64,000 nt of DNA from Geobacteraceae bacterium (GTDB taxonomy: Bacteria; Desulfobacterota; Desulfuromonadia; Geobacterales; Pseudopelobacteraceae): contig JAAXTM010000001.1 of NCBI GenBank assembly GCA_013336525.1, forward strand, positions 770,207 to 834,206, read 5' to 3'. The first letter of the stretch is position 1; every line of letters begins with the position of its first letter. This document shows, piece after piece, positions 41,851 through 51,062 of this stretch. The position numbers and the translations under genes are program-made. Under the pieces are notes generated by a model, which saw only the letters and a program-made list of their open reading frames with translations, did not search any database and was not told the origin of the DNA.

Positions 41851-43026
41851 CTATGCCAGCAGCGCCCGGTAAACTGAAACCAACTGCCTTGACCTGCTGT
41901 CCCAAGAGTGTATTTTGATCGATCTTTCTATAAGCCGCTCTGAAAGAGAACTCATCAGGTTGCTGTTCTGCAGCGTTGACACAATTGTGCTTGCCAGTAA
42001 AGCTGTATTTCCACGTTCAACATATATACCGTGATCACCGAGAATCTCCCGATTGATTTGGTTATCAAACGCCACCGTCGGCAGCCCACAAGCCATGTAA
42101 TTGAACAATTTGCCGTTAGCCTCGGTTTGTGACAATTTTGGCGAAACGGCAAGATCTCCTGCACTTAGTAAAAATGGAGCACGGTCATAACTCACACGGC
42201 CGGTGAACGTGATGAAATCATCAATACCCATATCCGAGGCTTTCCTCTGATATTCCTTCTCGGGAAAGCCCATCAGCAGAAACCGTATGTCCGGCGATTT
42301 TTTCCTGACAAGCGCAATGGCGTCCAGCAAAAGATCAACGCCTTGATATTGATTAAACAGGCCGAGATAGACCACCAGCTTCACATGGCCGGAAATACCG
42401 AGTTCCCTGCGAGCCTCGCTTTGTGGATATGGCCTGAAGACCTCCGTATCCACTCCATCAATCAGATTGGTTACCTTCTCTGGTCCAATCCCCCAATCAT
42501 TTACCAACTCCTGCCGTCCTTTATCAGAACTGGTTATTATATGATCAGCACGTCGGTCAATAAAGCGTTCAATCAATTTAAATATTTTCAGCAGCGGCGA
42601 TGTCGCGCGGAAAAATCCGTGATTGAGGGATTCACCACTCAAACTGCCCTGGTAATCGAAAAGGAGTGGGATACGAAATAATTTCTTGAGAACAGAACCG
42701 ATCAAAGTTCCTTCGTGCAGATGGGCATGAATAAGATGGGGACGAAATGAACGAACTTCAGTCAGTGCTTTCCACAGCAGCAGAAGATCAAGGTACGGTT
42801 TATGCCAGGAGGGACCGGCCTCCAGCTTGCTGTACCACGGAATCTGAATTGTTCGCACAACTCTGACCCCCGGCATATCCCGGCCAAGGTGGTACGTCAC
42901 AATACAGACTTCGTGACCAAGCTTCGTCAGCGCGCGTGCTTCTTCATATATCCTGACATGACACCCCCTGTCGGCAAAATAGGGTGTCGGTGCGATCATC
43001 AGCACGCGGAGTGCGTCTTCAGTCAA
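41851..43026 (-). CDS. Glycosyltransferase family 4 protein
   Basis: 391 aa, GT-B fold. The N-terminal acceptor domain starts RVLMIAPTPYFADRGCHVRI (Gly-rich loop), and the C-terminal donor domain has VKLVVYLGLFNQYQGVDLLLDAI and the family E-x7-E region (SQTEANGKLFNYMACGLPTVAF). It transfers a sugar from a nucleotide sugar during surface glycan assembly; sugar and acceptor are unknown. The start is TTG 43026 with AGGA nine bases before it, overlapping the end of the neighbouring GT2 gene. Confidence 0.88.
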   Translation of the reverse strand: MTEDALRVLMIAPTPYFADRGCHVRIYEEARALTKLGHEVCIVTYHLGRDMPGVRVVRTIQIPWYSKLEAGPSWHKPYLDLLLLWKALTEVRSFRPHLIHAHLHEGTLIGSVLKKLFRIPLLFDYQGSLSGESLNHGFFRATSPLLKIFKLIERFIDRRADHIITSSDKGRQELVNDWGIGPEKVTNLIDGVDTEVFRPYPQSEARRELGISGHVKLVVYLGLFNQYQGVDLLLDAIALVRKKSPDIRFLLMGFPEKEYQRKASDMGIDDFITFTGRVSYDRAPFLLSAGDLAVSPKLSQTEANGKLFNYMACGLPTVAFDNQINREILGDHGIYVERGNTALLASTIVSTLQNSNLMSSLSERLIERSIKIHSWDSRSRQLVSVYRALLA

Positions 43027-43963
43027 GGTTTATCCTGTCTTTAACAACATAAATTGGCTTGCCTTGCGACTCAAAGTAGGTTCTCGCATTCAGTTCGCCT
43101 AATAGCCCCAGTACAATAAACTGAACACCCATGAACAGCAGAAATGCCGTCAGTATCAGTAGCGGATTTCTATTCATGCTGAAGTTTTCAAATATCTTCA
43201 TGTACAGGGTCATCGTTCCAGTGCCTGCAGCAGCAAACATGGTGTAAAAGCCCCATTTACCGAACAGCTGAATCGGCTTGGTGGAATAGGCCATCAAAAA
43301 CTTGACCGTCAGCAGATCCAGAACAACTCTCAGCGTGCGGGAAATGCCGTATTTACTGACCCCATGCAATCGGGGGAAGTGATTGACCGGAATCTCCGTC
43401 ACCTTGGCACCAAACTGGGAGGCCAGCGCCGGAACGAAGCGATGCATTTCGCCGTAAAGATTGATACCATCCAGCACTTCACGGCGATAGGCTTTGAGTG
43501 TACAGCCGTAATCATGCAGATGAACACCGGTCTGTCGGGAAATAAGGGAATTGGCAATCATTGAGGGAATCTTGCGGCTTATGAAAGTGTCTTTTCGATC
43601 ACGACGCCACCCGGAGACGACATCATATCCTTCATGAATTTTGGCAACAAGACGCGGAATATCAGCCGGATCATTCTGCAGATCACCATCCATCGGAATA
43701 ATGATGTCACCTTTTGCGTAATCAAAGCCCGCTGACATTGCAGCTGTCTGGCCGAAATTACGGCGAAAGCGGATGACTTTAAGGGCGGTATCACTGGAAG
43801 CAAGCCTGGTAAGTACGCTGTAGGACTTATCAGAAGAGCCGTCATCAACCATGACTATTTCATACGTGCATCCCATCATCTGCAATGCGGAACTGATCGC
43901 AGAATATACCGCTTCTACGTTATCCTGCTCGTTGAACACCGGTACAACAATACTTATATCCAC
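43019..43963 (-). CDS. Glycosyltransferase family 2, polyprenyl-phosphate type
   Basis: 314 aa from GTG 43963 (GGAG six bases upstream); the ORF track uses TTG 43978, and ATG 43975 is another option. GT-A fold: ISIVVPVFNEQDNVEAVY, VDDGSSDKSY and the D-x-D-like MDGDLQNDP. Two C-terminal transmembrane helices (WGFYTMFAAAGTGTMTLYM and LLILTAFLLFMGVQFIVLGLLG) resemble the DPM1/GtrB/ArnC group, which loads a sugar onto polyprenyl phosphate. Co-transcribed with the GT4 gene, with which it overlaps. Confidence 0.88.
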   Translation of the reverse strand: MDISIVVPVFNEQDNVEAVYSAISSALQMMGCTYEIVMVDDGSSDKSYSVLTRLASSDTALKVIRFRRNFGQTAAMSAGFDYAKGDIIIPMDGDLQNDPADIPRLVAKIHEGYDVVSGWRRDRKDTFISRKIPSMIANSLISRQTGVHLHDYGCTLKAYRREVLDGINLYGEMHRFVPALASQFGAKVTEIPVNHFPRLHGVSKYGISRTLRVVLDLLTVKFLMAYSTKPIQLFGKWGFYTMFAAAGTGTMTLYMKIFENFSMNRNPLLILTAFLLFMGVQFIVLGLLGELNARTYFESQGKPIYVVKDRINLD

Positions 43964-44033
43964 GTTTTTCTCCATCAATCAAGTACCAGCAACTACATAG
44001 CTAATTGTTTCCTGGTCAGCAAATATCAGCCGA

Positions 44034-44990
44034 CTATTCGGGGAAACTCTCACCTAACCTCTTAATTATTCTTATCCGTATTGAACTGTCTTGAACCTGA
44101 TCCGGCTTCCCGCTTAGTAAACCACACAGCAAACCGACGCCGTTCACAATATGCATAAGAGGATATATGCCGAGCAGAAGCAAAGAGTAGAGACGCCCAG
44201 TCCGCTGCAAAACACTGAGCGAAAAGACTGAAGCGGCACAAATATATATCACAAGAGGAGAAAGCAGTATTAAATTTTTGATATAAACAAGTGAGAGGAA
44301 CAGATATGCGACAAAAAAGAGCGGAATAAAGCTTGTTACCGAATATGATCGGGTAATGAGGGTTTGTTGCCCCCTGCCACGTCCATAGTTAAACATCTGA
44401 CGAATAAATGCCTTCAAAGTATTGCGTTGACTACGAAATACGAGCATCGACGGAACGTGTAGCAAGCTGTAGCCTGCTGATGTAACCCGTTCCATAAATT
44501 CGTTTTCCTCGTTTGGATACAAGCATTCGTTAAAACCTTTAAGATCGATGAAAACGGAGCGGCGAACTGCAAGGTTGCACAAAATCAGCTCCTTGTCAGT
44601 TGTCTTGCGGGTTTGACCAAATGATCGGTAGCGGTTGTTTACGGCACCGGAACCAAATTTAGACGCAAGTGCCTGGCCAAACAGCTGCTGAAGCCAGCTG
44701 TCTTCGTCAGGAGTAAGTGATGGGCCACCTACAACAGCTACCGCCGGATCACTCATTGCCTCGCAGCAACAATCCAGATTTTCAGGGACTATCAGTGAAT
44801 CGTCGTCCAGAAAATACAGAATATCGCCAACGGCCTCCCTTGCAGCACGGTTACGCTGCTGGCTGGGTGCACTCCCTTCGGCAAGAATGATTTCATACCT
44901 GGGATCATCAGACATGACCTTTTTGAGGTGCTGGCACGCAGCCACATAGCCACCCGGCTTTACAGGAATAATTATGGAAACAGTTGACAT
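44034..44990 (-). CDS. Glycosyltransferase family 2 protein
   Basis: 318 aa. GT-A core: VSIIIPVKPGGYVAACQHL, ILAEGSAPSQQRNRAA, LYFLDDDSLIVPEN (D-D-D metal site), then VGGPSLTPDED and a NEENEFMERV segment. Two or three hydrophobic helices lie near the C-terminus (FIPLFFVAYLFLSLVYIK, PLVIYICAASVFSL). ATG 44990 is preferred because the ORF-track start at 45011 falls inside the terminator stem at 45007-45028. It follows that terminator, so it needs its own promoter. Acceptor unknown. Confidence 0.85.
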   Translation of the reverse strand: MSTVSIIIPVKPGGYVAACQHLKKVMSDDPRYEIILAEGSAPSQQRNRAAREAVGDILYFLDDDSLIVPENLDCCCEAMSDPAVAVVGGPSLTPDEDSWLQQLFGQALASKFGSGAVNNRYRSFGQTRKTTDKELILCNLAVRRSVFIDLKGFNECLYPNEENEFMERVTSAGYSLLHVPSMLVFRSQRNTLKAFIRQMFNYGRGRGQQTLITRSYSVTSFIPLFFVAYLFLSLVYIKNLILLSPLVIYICAASVFSLSVLQRTGRLYSLLLLGIYPLMHIVNGVGLLCGLLSGKPDQVQDSSIRIRIIKRLGESFPE

Positions 44991-45006
44991 ATGCCCGCCA
45001 CACAAA

Positions 45007-45028
45007 AACACCGGGCATGCCCGGTGTT
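45007..45028 (-). terminator. Rho-independent terminator downstream of ccsA
   Basis: A 22-bp perfect palindrome AACACCGGGCATGCCCGGTGTT, followed on the minus strand by TTTTTGTG. It separates the cytochrome maturation operon from the glycosyltransferase genes. Confidence 0.88.
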
Positions 45029-45075
45029 AGAGTTTTGTCTGGAACGTTTATTTGCTGAACAAATTAAACCTGTAT

Positions 45076-45930
45076 CTATTTACCGCCGCCATAGCTATGC
45101 AGTCCTGAGAGAAGAAGGTTGACACCCAGATAGCAGAAAAGAGTCGCGGCGAAACCGATGACCGAAAGCCAGGCAGCGCGTTTTCCAACCCACCCTTTGG
45201 TGATACGCGCGTGCAAAAAGGCTGCATAGATAAACCATACTATTAGTGACCACGTTTCCTTTGGGTCCCAGCTCCAGTAGGTGCCCCAGGCATAATTTGC
45301 CCAGGCGGCTCCGGTGATGATGCCCAGTGTCAGGAGCGGAAAGCCGATCATGATTGCGCGGTAATTGATATCATCGAGCACCTTCAGAGGTGGGAACATG
45401 GACATCAGTCCTCCAGCCGGTGCTGGTGAATCGGTAACTTCCACGGCAGTTTTGATCAGGTACATGATTGAAATTCCGCAGGCGACAGCAAATGCGGCAT
45501 AACCAAGGAAGCAGGTAATTACATGGTACAGCAGCCAGTTACTCTGCAGCGCCGGAACAAGTGGTTCGATACCGGTATTCATACCAAGCTGTGCCCATGC
45601 CATGCCCAATAGTGCAAACGGCATAACAAATGCCCCGATAACCCGATATTTATAGCGAATGTCGATGTAGGTAAATAGCAGAACTATCGTCCAGGAAAAG
45701 AATACTATTGATTCATAAAGGTTTGACATTGGAGCATGTCCAACACCCAAATCATAGGACTCCTTCCAGCGAAGCCCGATTGCAACCGATTGAATAATAA
45801 GACCGGCGTATGCAATGAAACTGCCTGCCATGCCGATGGATTTGCTTTTGCTGGCCAGAAACGCAAAGAAAGCAAGCATTGAGATCAGATATATAAAAGT
45901 TGTAACGTTAAAAAGCATTGAACTGGTCAT
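45076..45930 (-). CDS. ccsA: Cytochrome c maturation protein CcsA/ResC (System II)
   Basis: 284 aa with eight hydrophobic helices. The heme-binding WWD-type motif appears as TYWSWDPKETWSLIVWFIY, and conserved histidines lie at YDLGVGHAPMSNLYES, LLYHVITCFLGY and AAFLHARI. With ResB it brings heme to the outside of the inner membrane and attaches it to apocytochromes c, needed in an organism rich in multiheme cytochromes. The start ATG follows GGGGG by ten bases. It is 16 bp downstream of resB. Confidence 0.93.
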   Translation of the reverse strand: MTSSMLFNVTTFIYLISMLAFFAFLASKSKSIGMAGSFIAYAGLIIQSVAIGLRWKESYDLGVGHAPMSNLYESIVFFSWTIVLLFTYIDIRYKYRVIGAFVMPFALLGMAWAQLGMNTGIEPLVPALQSNWLLYHVITCFLGYAAFAVACGISIMYLIKTAVEVTDSPAPAGGLMSMFPPLKVLDDINYRAIMIGFPLLTLGIITGAAWANYAWGTYWSWDPKETWSLIVWFIYAAFLHARITKGWVGKRAAWLSVIGFAATLFCYLGVNLLLSGLHSYGGGK

Positions 45931-45946
45931 AAACTTTATACCCCCA

Positions 45947-47293
45947 TTAGATTTTTAGATGCTCAAATTTTTCCGAGATGTCCTCAAACTGCATTTGGAA
46001 TGCCGCCTGATTTTTATTTGTATTGCCATACATACGGGCATGCCCTTTTGACACTACCACCCAGACCCGCTTATGCGACATGAAAAAAGCTACACCGATA
46101 CCAATCACCATAAGAGTGCATCCAAGCCAGACAACCCAGACGCCTGGGTCTTTAGCCACCTGCAGTCCGGTAAACATCTTGGCATCCGTACCGTTAAAGA
46201 CAAAGATCAGCCTGTCCCCCCGCATCTCATCCAAAGTGGGGTTATTCTTAAAGACCTTAAAATATTTTGGCTCTCCATTTTTTTCTTTCACGCCGACAAC
46301 TGCGACCATCCCCTCCCCTGGATTATCGGTCAGATCCACAATGGTGGCAACGCGACCATCCGGCAGGTTGGTCAGGGTGTTGGGACGGAGTGAAATCTGC
46401 TCGGTTTTGCCATTATCACGCTGCTTGACCGAGAACAAATAATTACTGGCATTGTTGGCCGGGCCATAGTTGGATTGATAAAAAGTTATCCCTTTGTAGG
46501 TCAGCGGTTCATTAACAATAACCTTTACCTGTGAATAACCTGGGACCGGTTTACCATTTTCCAAAACCGTCAGTATACTCCTGAATTCCTTGGGCGCACC
46601 GTTCGCATAAAAGTCGACGCTAAACTTTTCGCACAGAAGCTCAAACCCGAGCGGCATCTGCTGACCGTTCTGTTTTTCAAATGAATTAACACTGGTTCCT
46701 TCAACAATGGAGACAAACCCTTTATACCCGAATAAAGAGCCGATAATTGCCCCTATAAAGATCACCAGAATGCTCAAGTGAACAACATAGACACCAAGGC
46801 GACACCAGACAGTTTTCTGCGCAAAAAGATGGTATTCGCCATTATGCTCGGTGACCACCGGCGTGGAAAACTCTTTACTCAAAAACTCAACAAGCCTGTC
46901 TTTCCCTTTATCAATGGATCCGGAAAATGAAAGCTCTTTTTTTAAAGGGAATGAGTTACGGAGCCCCTCCCCCAACACGAGAGTCGGTTCACTGATAAAT
47001 TTGAATACATGCGGCAGGCGTTTAATGGAGCAGGAAACAAGATTAATACTGAACACATAGAGCAGGGTAATGAACCACCATGAGTGGTACATGTCAAAGA
47101 AACCGAGCTTGGAGTAAATCTGCAGCTTGGTCTGACTGATCTGGGCGATATATTGTGGAGGCAGTGCCCCTTGTGGCAGAACTGTGCCGATTACAGAAGT
47201 CAAAGCCAGTGAAATCAGCAGAAAGAGTGTCAGTTTAAGAGAACAGAAAAAATCCCATACGCCGTTGATAAAATTTCGCTCAGTAGTTGCCAA
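45947..47293 (-). CDS. resB: Cytochrome c maturation protein ResB
   Basis: About 448 aa. Helices lie near residues 12-35 (KLTLFLLISLALTSVIGTVLPQG) and 65-85 (WWFITLLYVFSINLVSCSI), then ~190 (GVYVVHLSILVIFIGAIIGSLFG), with a large periplasmic ResB domain (NEPLTYKGITFYQSNYGP) and a final helix (VVWLGCTLMVIGIGVAFFMSHKRVWV). The ORF track starts at GTG 47335; TTG 47293 is preferred because GGAG lies six bases before it, but this is not certain. Partner of CcsA in System II. Confidence 0.9.
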   Translation of the reverse strand: MATTERNFINGVWDFFCSLKLTLFLLISLALTSVIGTVLPQGALPPQYIAQISQTKLQIYSKLGFFDMYHSWWFITLLYVFSINLVSCSIKRLPHVFKFISEPTLVLGEGLRNSFPLKKELSFSGSIDKGKDRLVEFLSKEFSTPVVTEHNGEYHLFAQKTVWCRLGVYVVHLSILVIFIGAIIGSLFGYKGFVSIVEGTSVNSFEKQNGQQMPLGFELLCEKFSVDFYANGAPKEFRSILTVLENGKPVPGYSQVKVIVNEPLTYKGITFYQSNYGPANNASNYLFSVKQRDNGKTEQISLRPNTLTNLPDGRVATIVDLTDNPGEGMVAVVGVKEKNGEPKYFKVFKNNPTLDEMRGDRLIFVFNGTDAKMFTGLQVAKDPGVWVVWLGCTLMVIGIGVAFFMSHKRVWVVVSKGHARMYGNTNKNQAAFQMQFEDISEKFEHLKI

Positions 47294-47516
47294 TGGAATC
47301 TCCAGAACATAGAAGTATTGTGCAAAATCAGGCACAAATCGTTAATACAATTGTGGACAATACCTCATATTTAAAAAAAAATGCACCACTTTTTTCTTTC
47401 CCTATAATTTTACTGTATTTTCACTCCATGCTTTCTTCTGGTAATGATCGCTTTCATTTTTAAAATCATCGTGTATACTTAAGGCGGTACAAACTTTTAT
47501 TTTTCTCGGAGTGGTT

Positions 47517-47723
47517 ATGCCAGTTATTCTGGAAGCAATTCTCATTTCTGCCGGCATGCTTTTCATGTTCGCCATGGCATTTTTGGCCTTGTTTCTGTTT
47601 GCGATCAGCATGATGCCGATCGAACGCAGCCTGTCCAAAATGATCTGGGATGCGACAACACCCAAAAGGCGTGTTCCAACCCCAGCCAAGGGCTCTTTCC
47701 GGGATTTCAGTGCCAAACACTGA
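47517..47723 (+). CDS. Small membrane protein of unknown function
   Basis: 68 aa. One long hydrophobic stretch (ILEAILISAGMLFMFAMAFLALFLFAISMM) is followed by a basic, Pro-containing tail (TTPKRRVPTPAKGSF). GGAG lies six bases before ATG 47517 (the ORF track starts at GTG 47511). No family recognised. It is isolated between divergent resB and gabD, and a TATACT at about 47474 could be its -10. The minus-strand ORF 47402-47788 covering it is a shadow. Confidence 0.6.
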   Translation: MPVILEAILISAGMLFMFAMAFLALFLFAISMMPIERSLSKMIWDATTPKRRVPTPAKGSFRDFSAKH

Positions 47724-47955
47724 TACTCTTTCTTCTGTTTTGTAACGACCAGATCAAATAGACAGGATGGGTGTGCTAACCAAATCATTTTCTGCTAAAA
47801 ATCCAGAAACTGATTTCTAATTTACTAAAGGCTTCTCGAATTCGGGCAGCCTTTTTCAATAATCAGATCTGGTAATCAGGATAAGTGCTTCAACAAAATT
47901 ATTCTTTGAAATATCAAAAAGATTATCTTTAACTTACCATGCGGAGGAATCAATC

Positions 47956-49410
47956 ATGCTGCCACTGAAAGACCCCACCCTGCTGAAAAGCCACTGTTAT
48001 CTGGCCGGCGACTGGATCGATGCGGACAATAGTGAAACTATAACGGTAACTAACCCGGCTACCGGTGAGATGCTCGGCACGGTCCCTAAAATGGGAACTT
48101 TCGAGACCCGCCGTGCAATTGACGCTGCTGCTGCAGCCCTTCCCGCATGGCGGGCCAGAACCGCCAAGGATCGCTCCAGCATCCTGAGACGCTGGTTCGA
48201 ACTAATCATGGCCAACCAAGACGATCTTGCTGTCATCATGACCGCAGAGCAAGGGAAACCGCTGGCCGAGTCAAAGGGTGAAATATCCTATGCTGCCTCA
48301 TTTATCGAATGGTTTGCCGAAGAGGGTAAACGGGTCTATGGTGACACTATCCCCGGCCACACAGCTGATAAGCGTATTGTTGTCATAAAAGAACCGATCG
48401 GGGTTTGCGCCGCTATTACCCCCTGGAATTTCCCCTCCGCAATGATCACCCGCAAAGCCGGACCAGCACTGGCTGCCGGTTGTACAATGGTCGTAAAACC
48501 CGCCAGCGCCACGCCTTTTTCTGCATTGGCACTGGCTGAACTCGGGGTGCGCGCCGGAATTCCGGCAGGTGTATTCAGTGTTGTCACCGGCTCAGCCTCT
48601 GCCATTGGTGACGAAATGGCTGCAAATCCTCTTGTTCGCAAGCTGACCTTTACCGGATCTACTGAAATCGGAAAACAGCTGATGGTTCAGTGCGCTGCCA
48701 CCGTCAAGAAAGTTTCACTGGAACTGGGTGGCAATGCTCCATTTATAGTCTTTGATGATGCCGATCTGGACGCTGCTGTAGATGGCGCAATAGCATCCAA
48801 GTACCGGAACACCGGCCAGACCTGCGTCTGTACCAACAGACTATTAGTACAGTCCGGTGTTTACGACCTGTTTATACAAAAACTATCCGCTGCTGTGGCC
48901 AGAATGCATATTGGTAACGGCCTGACCGGGGATGTCCAGCAGGGGCCGCTCATAAACATGGCAGCCGTTGAAAAAGTTGAGGAACATATAGCCGATGCTA
49001 CCGCTAAAGGTGCCAGAATAGTCTGTGGCGGCAAGCGCCACAGACTGGGCGGCACTTTTTTCGAGCCGACGATCGTGGCCGATGTCACCCCTGATATGTT
49101 GGTTGCCCGCGAAGAAACTTTCGGTCCACTGGCTCCGGTATTCAAATTCGACAGCGACGCAGAAGCCGTTCAAATGGCTAACGACACTGAATTCGGCCTG
49201 GCGTCATATTTCTACAGCCGTGACATAAGCCGGGTATGGCGTATTGCCGAGGCATTGGAATACGGCATGGTAGGCATCAACACCGGCTTAATATCAACTG
49301 AAGTCGCCCCTTTTGGCGGAGTAAAGGAGTCCGGGATAGGCCGCGAAGGTTCACGCTATGGAATTGAAGACTTCCTGGAGATTAAATACCTCTGTTTGGG
49401 GGGAATATAA
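47956..49410 (+). CDS. gabD: Succinate-semialdehyde dehydrogenase (NAD(P)+)
   Basis: 484 aa aldehyde dehydrogenase close to GabD in length and motifs: TPWNFPSAMITRKAGPALAAGC, FTGSTEIGKQL, catalytic Glu in LELGGNAPFIVFDDADLDAAVDG, catalytic Cys in NTGQTCVCTNR, and the C-terminal PFGGVKESGIGREGSRYGIEDFLE. It oxidises succinate semialdehyde (or a similar aldehyde) to the acid. GGAGG precedes the ATG. It stands alone, without gabT or a transporter nearby, so its physiological substrate is not fixed by context. Confidence 0.88.
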   Translation: MLPLKDPTLLKSHCYLAGDWIDADNSETITVTNPATGEMLGTVPKMGTFETRRAIDAAAAALPAWRARTAKDRSSILRRWFELIMANQDDLAVIMTAEQGKPLAESKGEISYAASFIEWFAEEGKRVYGDTIPGHTADKRIVVIKEPIGVCAAITPWNFPSAMITRKAGPALAAGCTMVVKPASATPFSALALAELGVRAGIPAGVFSVVTGSASAIGDEMAANPLVRKLTFTGSTEIGKQLMVQCAATVKKVSLELGGNAPFIVFDDADLDAAVDGAIASKYRNTGQTCVCTNRLLVQSGVYDLFIQKLSAAVARMHIGNGLTGDVQQGPLINMAAVEKVEEHIADATAKGARIVCGGKRHRLGGTFFEPTIVADVTPDMLVAREETFGPLAPVFKFDSDAEAVQMANDTEFGLASYFYSRDISRVWRIAEALEYGMVGINTGLISTEVAPFGGVKESGIGREGSRYGIEDFLEIKYLCLGGI

Positions 49411-49462
49411 TCCTTGGTAGTGTTCTGTTACTGCTTGATTCATACTCAATGTAAAATTCATG

Positions 49463-49489
49463 TTGACAATTAACTTAATGTCCTATAGA
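49463..49489 (+). promoter_or_regulatory. Promoter of the rrf2 gene
   Basis: TTGACA (49463-49468) and TATAGA (49484-49489) form a sigma70-like pair with a short 15-base spacer. The start codon is at 49500, only ten bases after the -10, and no ribosome site lies between, so the mRNA may be leaderless or nearly so. CCTATAGAAATAG overlaps the -10 and resembles part of the palindrome before cysK. Confidence 0.6.
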
Positions 49490-49499
49490 AATAGTAGAC

Positions 49500-49961
49500 A
49501 TGTTGTCAAAGAAAACAAAATATGCGCTAAAGGCGTTGCTAAATCTGGCGGGACAACCTGCAGAAGAACCGGTTCTTATTTCTGAGCTCGCCAGACAGGA
49601 AAAAATCCCGCGTAAATTTTTGGAATCCATTCTGCTGTCACTTAAAAACGCCGGTCTGCTTCAGAGCAAAATCGGCAAGGGGGGTGGATATTTCCTCGCC
49701 AGAGAACCTCGCAATATCAGCATAGGCAGCATTATAAAGGTACTAGAGGGCGGTTACGCACCGGTGCAATGCCTGAACGACAACACCGCTACTGGATGCG
49801 ATGAATGCGAAGACTCTTCCAGTTGCGGAATACGACTGGTAATGACCGATGTGATGCTGGCAATCAGCGCTGTTCTTGAAACAACCACCCTGGCGGACAT
49901 GATCGAACGTTCCGACAATGCTAAACGTGCCAGCTTAAAAATAATGGATTTCAGCATTTAA
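49500..49961 (+). CDS. Rrf2-family regulator, probably Fe-S or cysteine-responsive
   Basis: 153 aa. The Rrf2 winged helix starts [19 protein letters not shown], with [30 protein letters not shown] as HTH and KGGGYFLAR as wing. Four Cys (91, 100, 103, 109) in [21 protein letters not shown] are arranged like the IscR/NsrR cluster region, so it may carry an iron-sulfur cluster; CymR-type Rrf2 proteins that control cysteine genes lack this. The ATG is at the standard position for the family despite no ribosome site. It lies 62 bp upstream of cysK and likely controls itself and the sulfur operon. Confidence 0.9.
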   Translation: MLSKKTKYALKALLNLAGQPAEEPVLISELARQEKIPRKFLESILLSLKNAGLLQSKIGKGGGYFLAREPRNISIGSIIKVLEGGYAPVQCLNDNTATGCDECEDSSSCGIRLVMTDVMLAISAVLETTTLADMIERSDNAKRASLKIMDFSI

Positions 49962-49972
49962 TTTTTTTGCCA

Positions 49973-50001
49973 CTAATATCTACTTGTTCTATAGATATTA
50001 G
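49973..50001. promoter_or_regulatory. Inverted repeat upstream of cysK, candidate Rrf2 operator
   Basis: CTAATATCTA-cttgttcta-TAGATATTAG, a perfect 10-bp inverted repeat, lies 23 bases before the cysK ATG. The inner TCTATAGATAT resembles CCTATAGAAAT in the rrf2 promoter, as expected for a shared regulator site. It could alternatively act as an RNA stem near the ribosome site. Confidence 0.55.
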
Positions 50002-50023
50002 CAAACTGAAAAGGAGATACATC

Positions 50024-50977
50024 ATGAGCAAGATTTATGCAGACAATTCGCAGTCAATCGGCAACACCCCCCTGGTGAAATTAAACAATATCACAGGAAA
50101 CTCAAAAGCGACTATTCTGGCAAAAGTAGAGGGGCGCAACCCGGCTTATTCGGTCAAGTGCCGCATCGGCGCCAATATGATCTGGGACGCCGAAAAGCGC
50201 GGCATACTGAAGTCTGGTGTCGAAATCATCGAGCCAACCTCCGGCAATACCGGCATCGCTCTCGCTTATGTGGCTGCAGCACGTGGCTATAAATTAACAC
50301 TGACCATGCCTGAAACAATGAGCATTGAGCGCCGCCGTGTTCTGGCTGCTCTTGGCGCCAACCTGATACTGACCCCAGGTGCCGAGGGTATGAAGGGAGC
50401 AATTAACCGTGCCGAAGAAATTGCTGCCGCCGAACCTGAAAAATATTTCCTGCCGCAACAATTCAAAAACCCGGCTAATCCGGAGATCCACGAGAAGACA
50501 ACCGGGCCTGAAATATGGAGTGATACCGATGGCGGAGTTGACGTGATCGTTGCAGGCGTCGGCACAGGTGGAACGATTACCGGAATTTCTCGCTACATCA
50601 AAAACACCATGGGCAAGAGCATCATCTCAGTAGCGGTCGAACCTAAAGAGAGCCCTGTCATCACACAGCATCTGGCCGGCCAGCCGCTTCATCCGGGCCC
50701 GCACAAGATACAGGGAATCGGCGCCGGATTTATCCCGGACACTCTCGACCTCTCTGTGGTTGACCGCGTTGAACTGGTTGACAGCTCCGAAGCTATTGAA
50801 TTCGCCAAACGTATGGCAAAAGAGGAAGGGATGCTGGTCGGCATTTCCTGCGGAGCAGCTGTGGCTGCGGCGGTACGGCTCGGCCAACTGGATGAATTTT
50901 CCGGCAAAACCATCGTAGTCATCCTTCCGGACGGAGCCGAACGCTATCTTTCAACCGCACTCTTCGAAGGGATCTGA
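50024..50977 (+). CDS. cysK: Cysteine synthase (O-acetylserine sulfhydrylase)
   Basis: 317-residue fold-type II PLP enzyme. The PLP-Lys region [15 protein letters not shown] (about 35-50), substrate loop [23 protein letters not shown] phosphate loop [15 protein letters not shown] and C-terminal [10 protein letters not shown] are all present. It makes cysteine from O-acetylserine and sulfide. CysK-type cystathionine beta-synthases (MccA) are close relatives and, given the two transsulfuration genes downstream, remain possible. ATG 50024 with AAGGAG upstream is preferred to the ORF-track start at 49967. Confidence 0.9.
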   Translation: MSKIYADNSQSIGNTPLVKLNNITGNSKATILAKVEGRNPAYSVKCRIGANMIWDAEKRGILKSGVEIIEPTSGNTGIALAYVAAARGYKLTLTMPETMSIERRRVLAALGANLILTPGAEGMKGAINRAEEIAAAEPEKYFLPQQFKNPANPEIHEKTTGPEIWSDTDGGVDVIVAGVGTGGTITGISRYIKNTMGKSIISVAVEPKESPVITQHLAGQPLHPGPHKIQGIGAGFIPDTLDLSVVDRVELVDSSEAIEFAKRMAKEEGMLVGISCGAAVAAAVRLGQLDEFSGKTIVVILPDGAERYLSTALFEGI

Positions 50978-51062
50978 TCAATTTGCAGCATGACCGTACC
51001 CGGTTTCGAGAGCCAATGGCGTAATACAACTTTTCCCTTTTGCGCCTGCTTGGGAGGGCATA

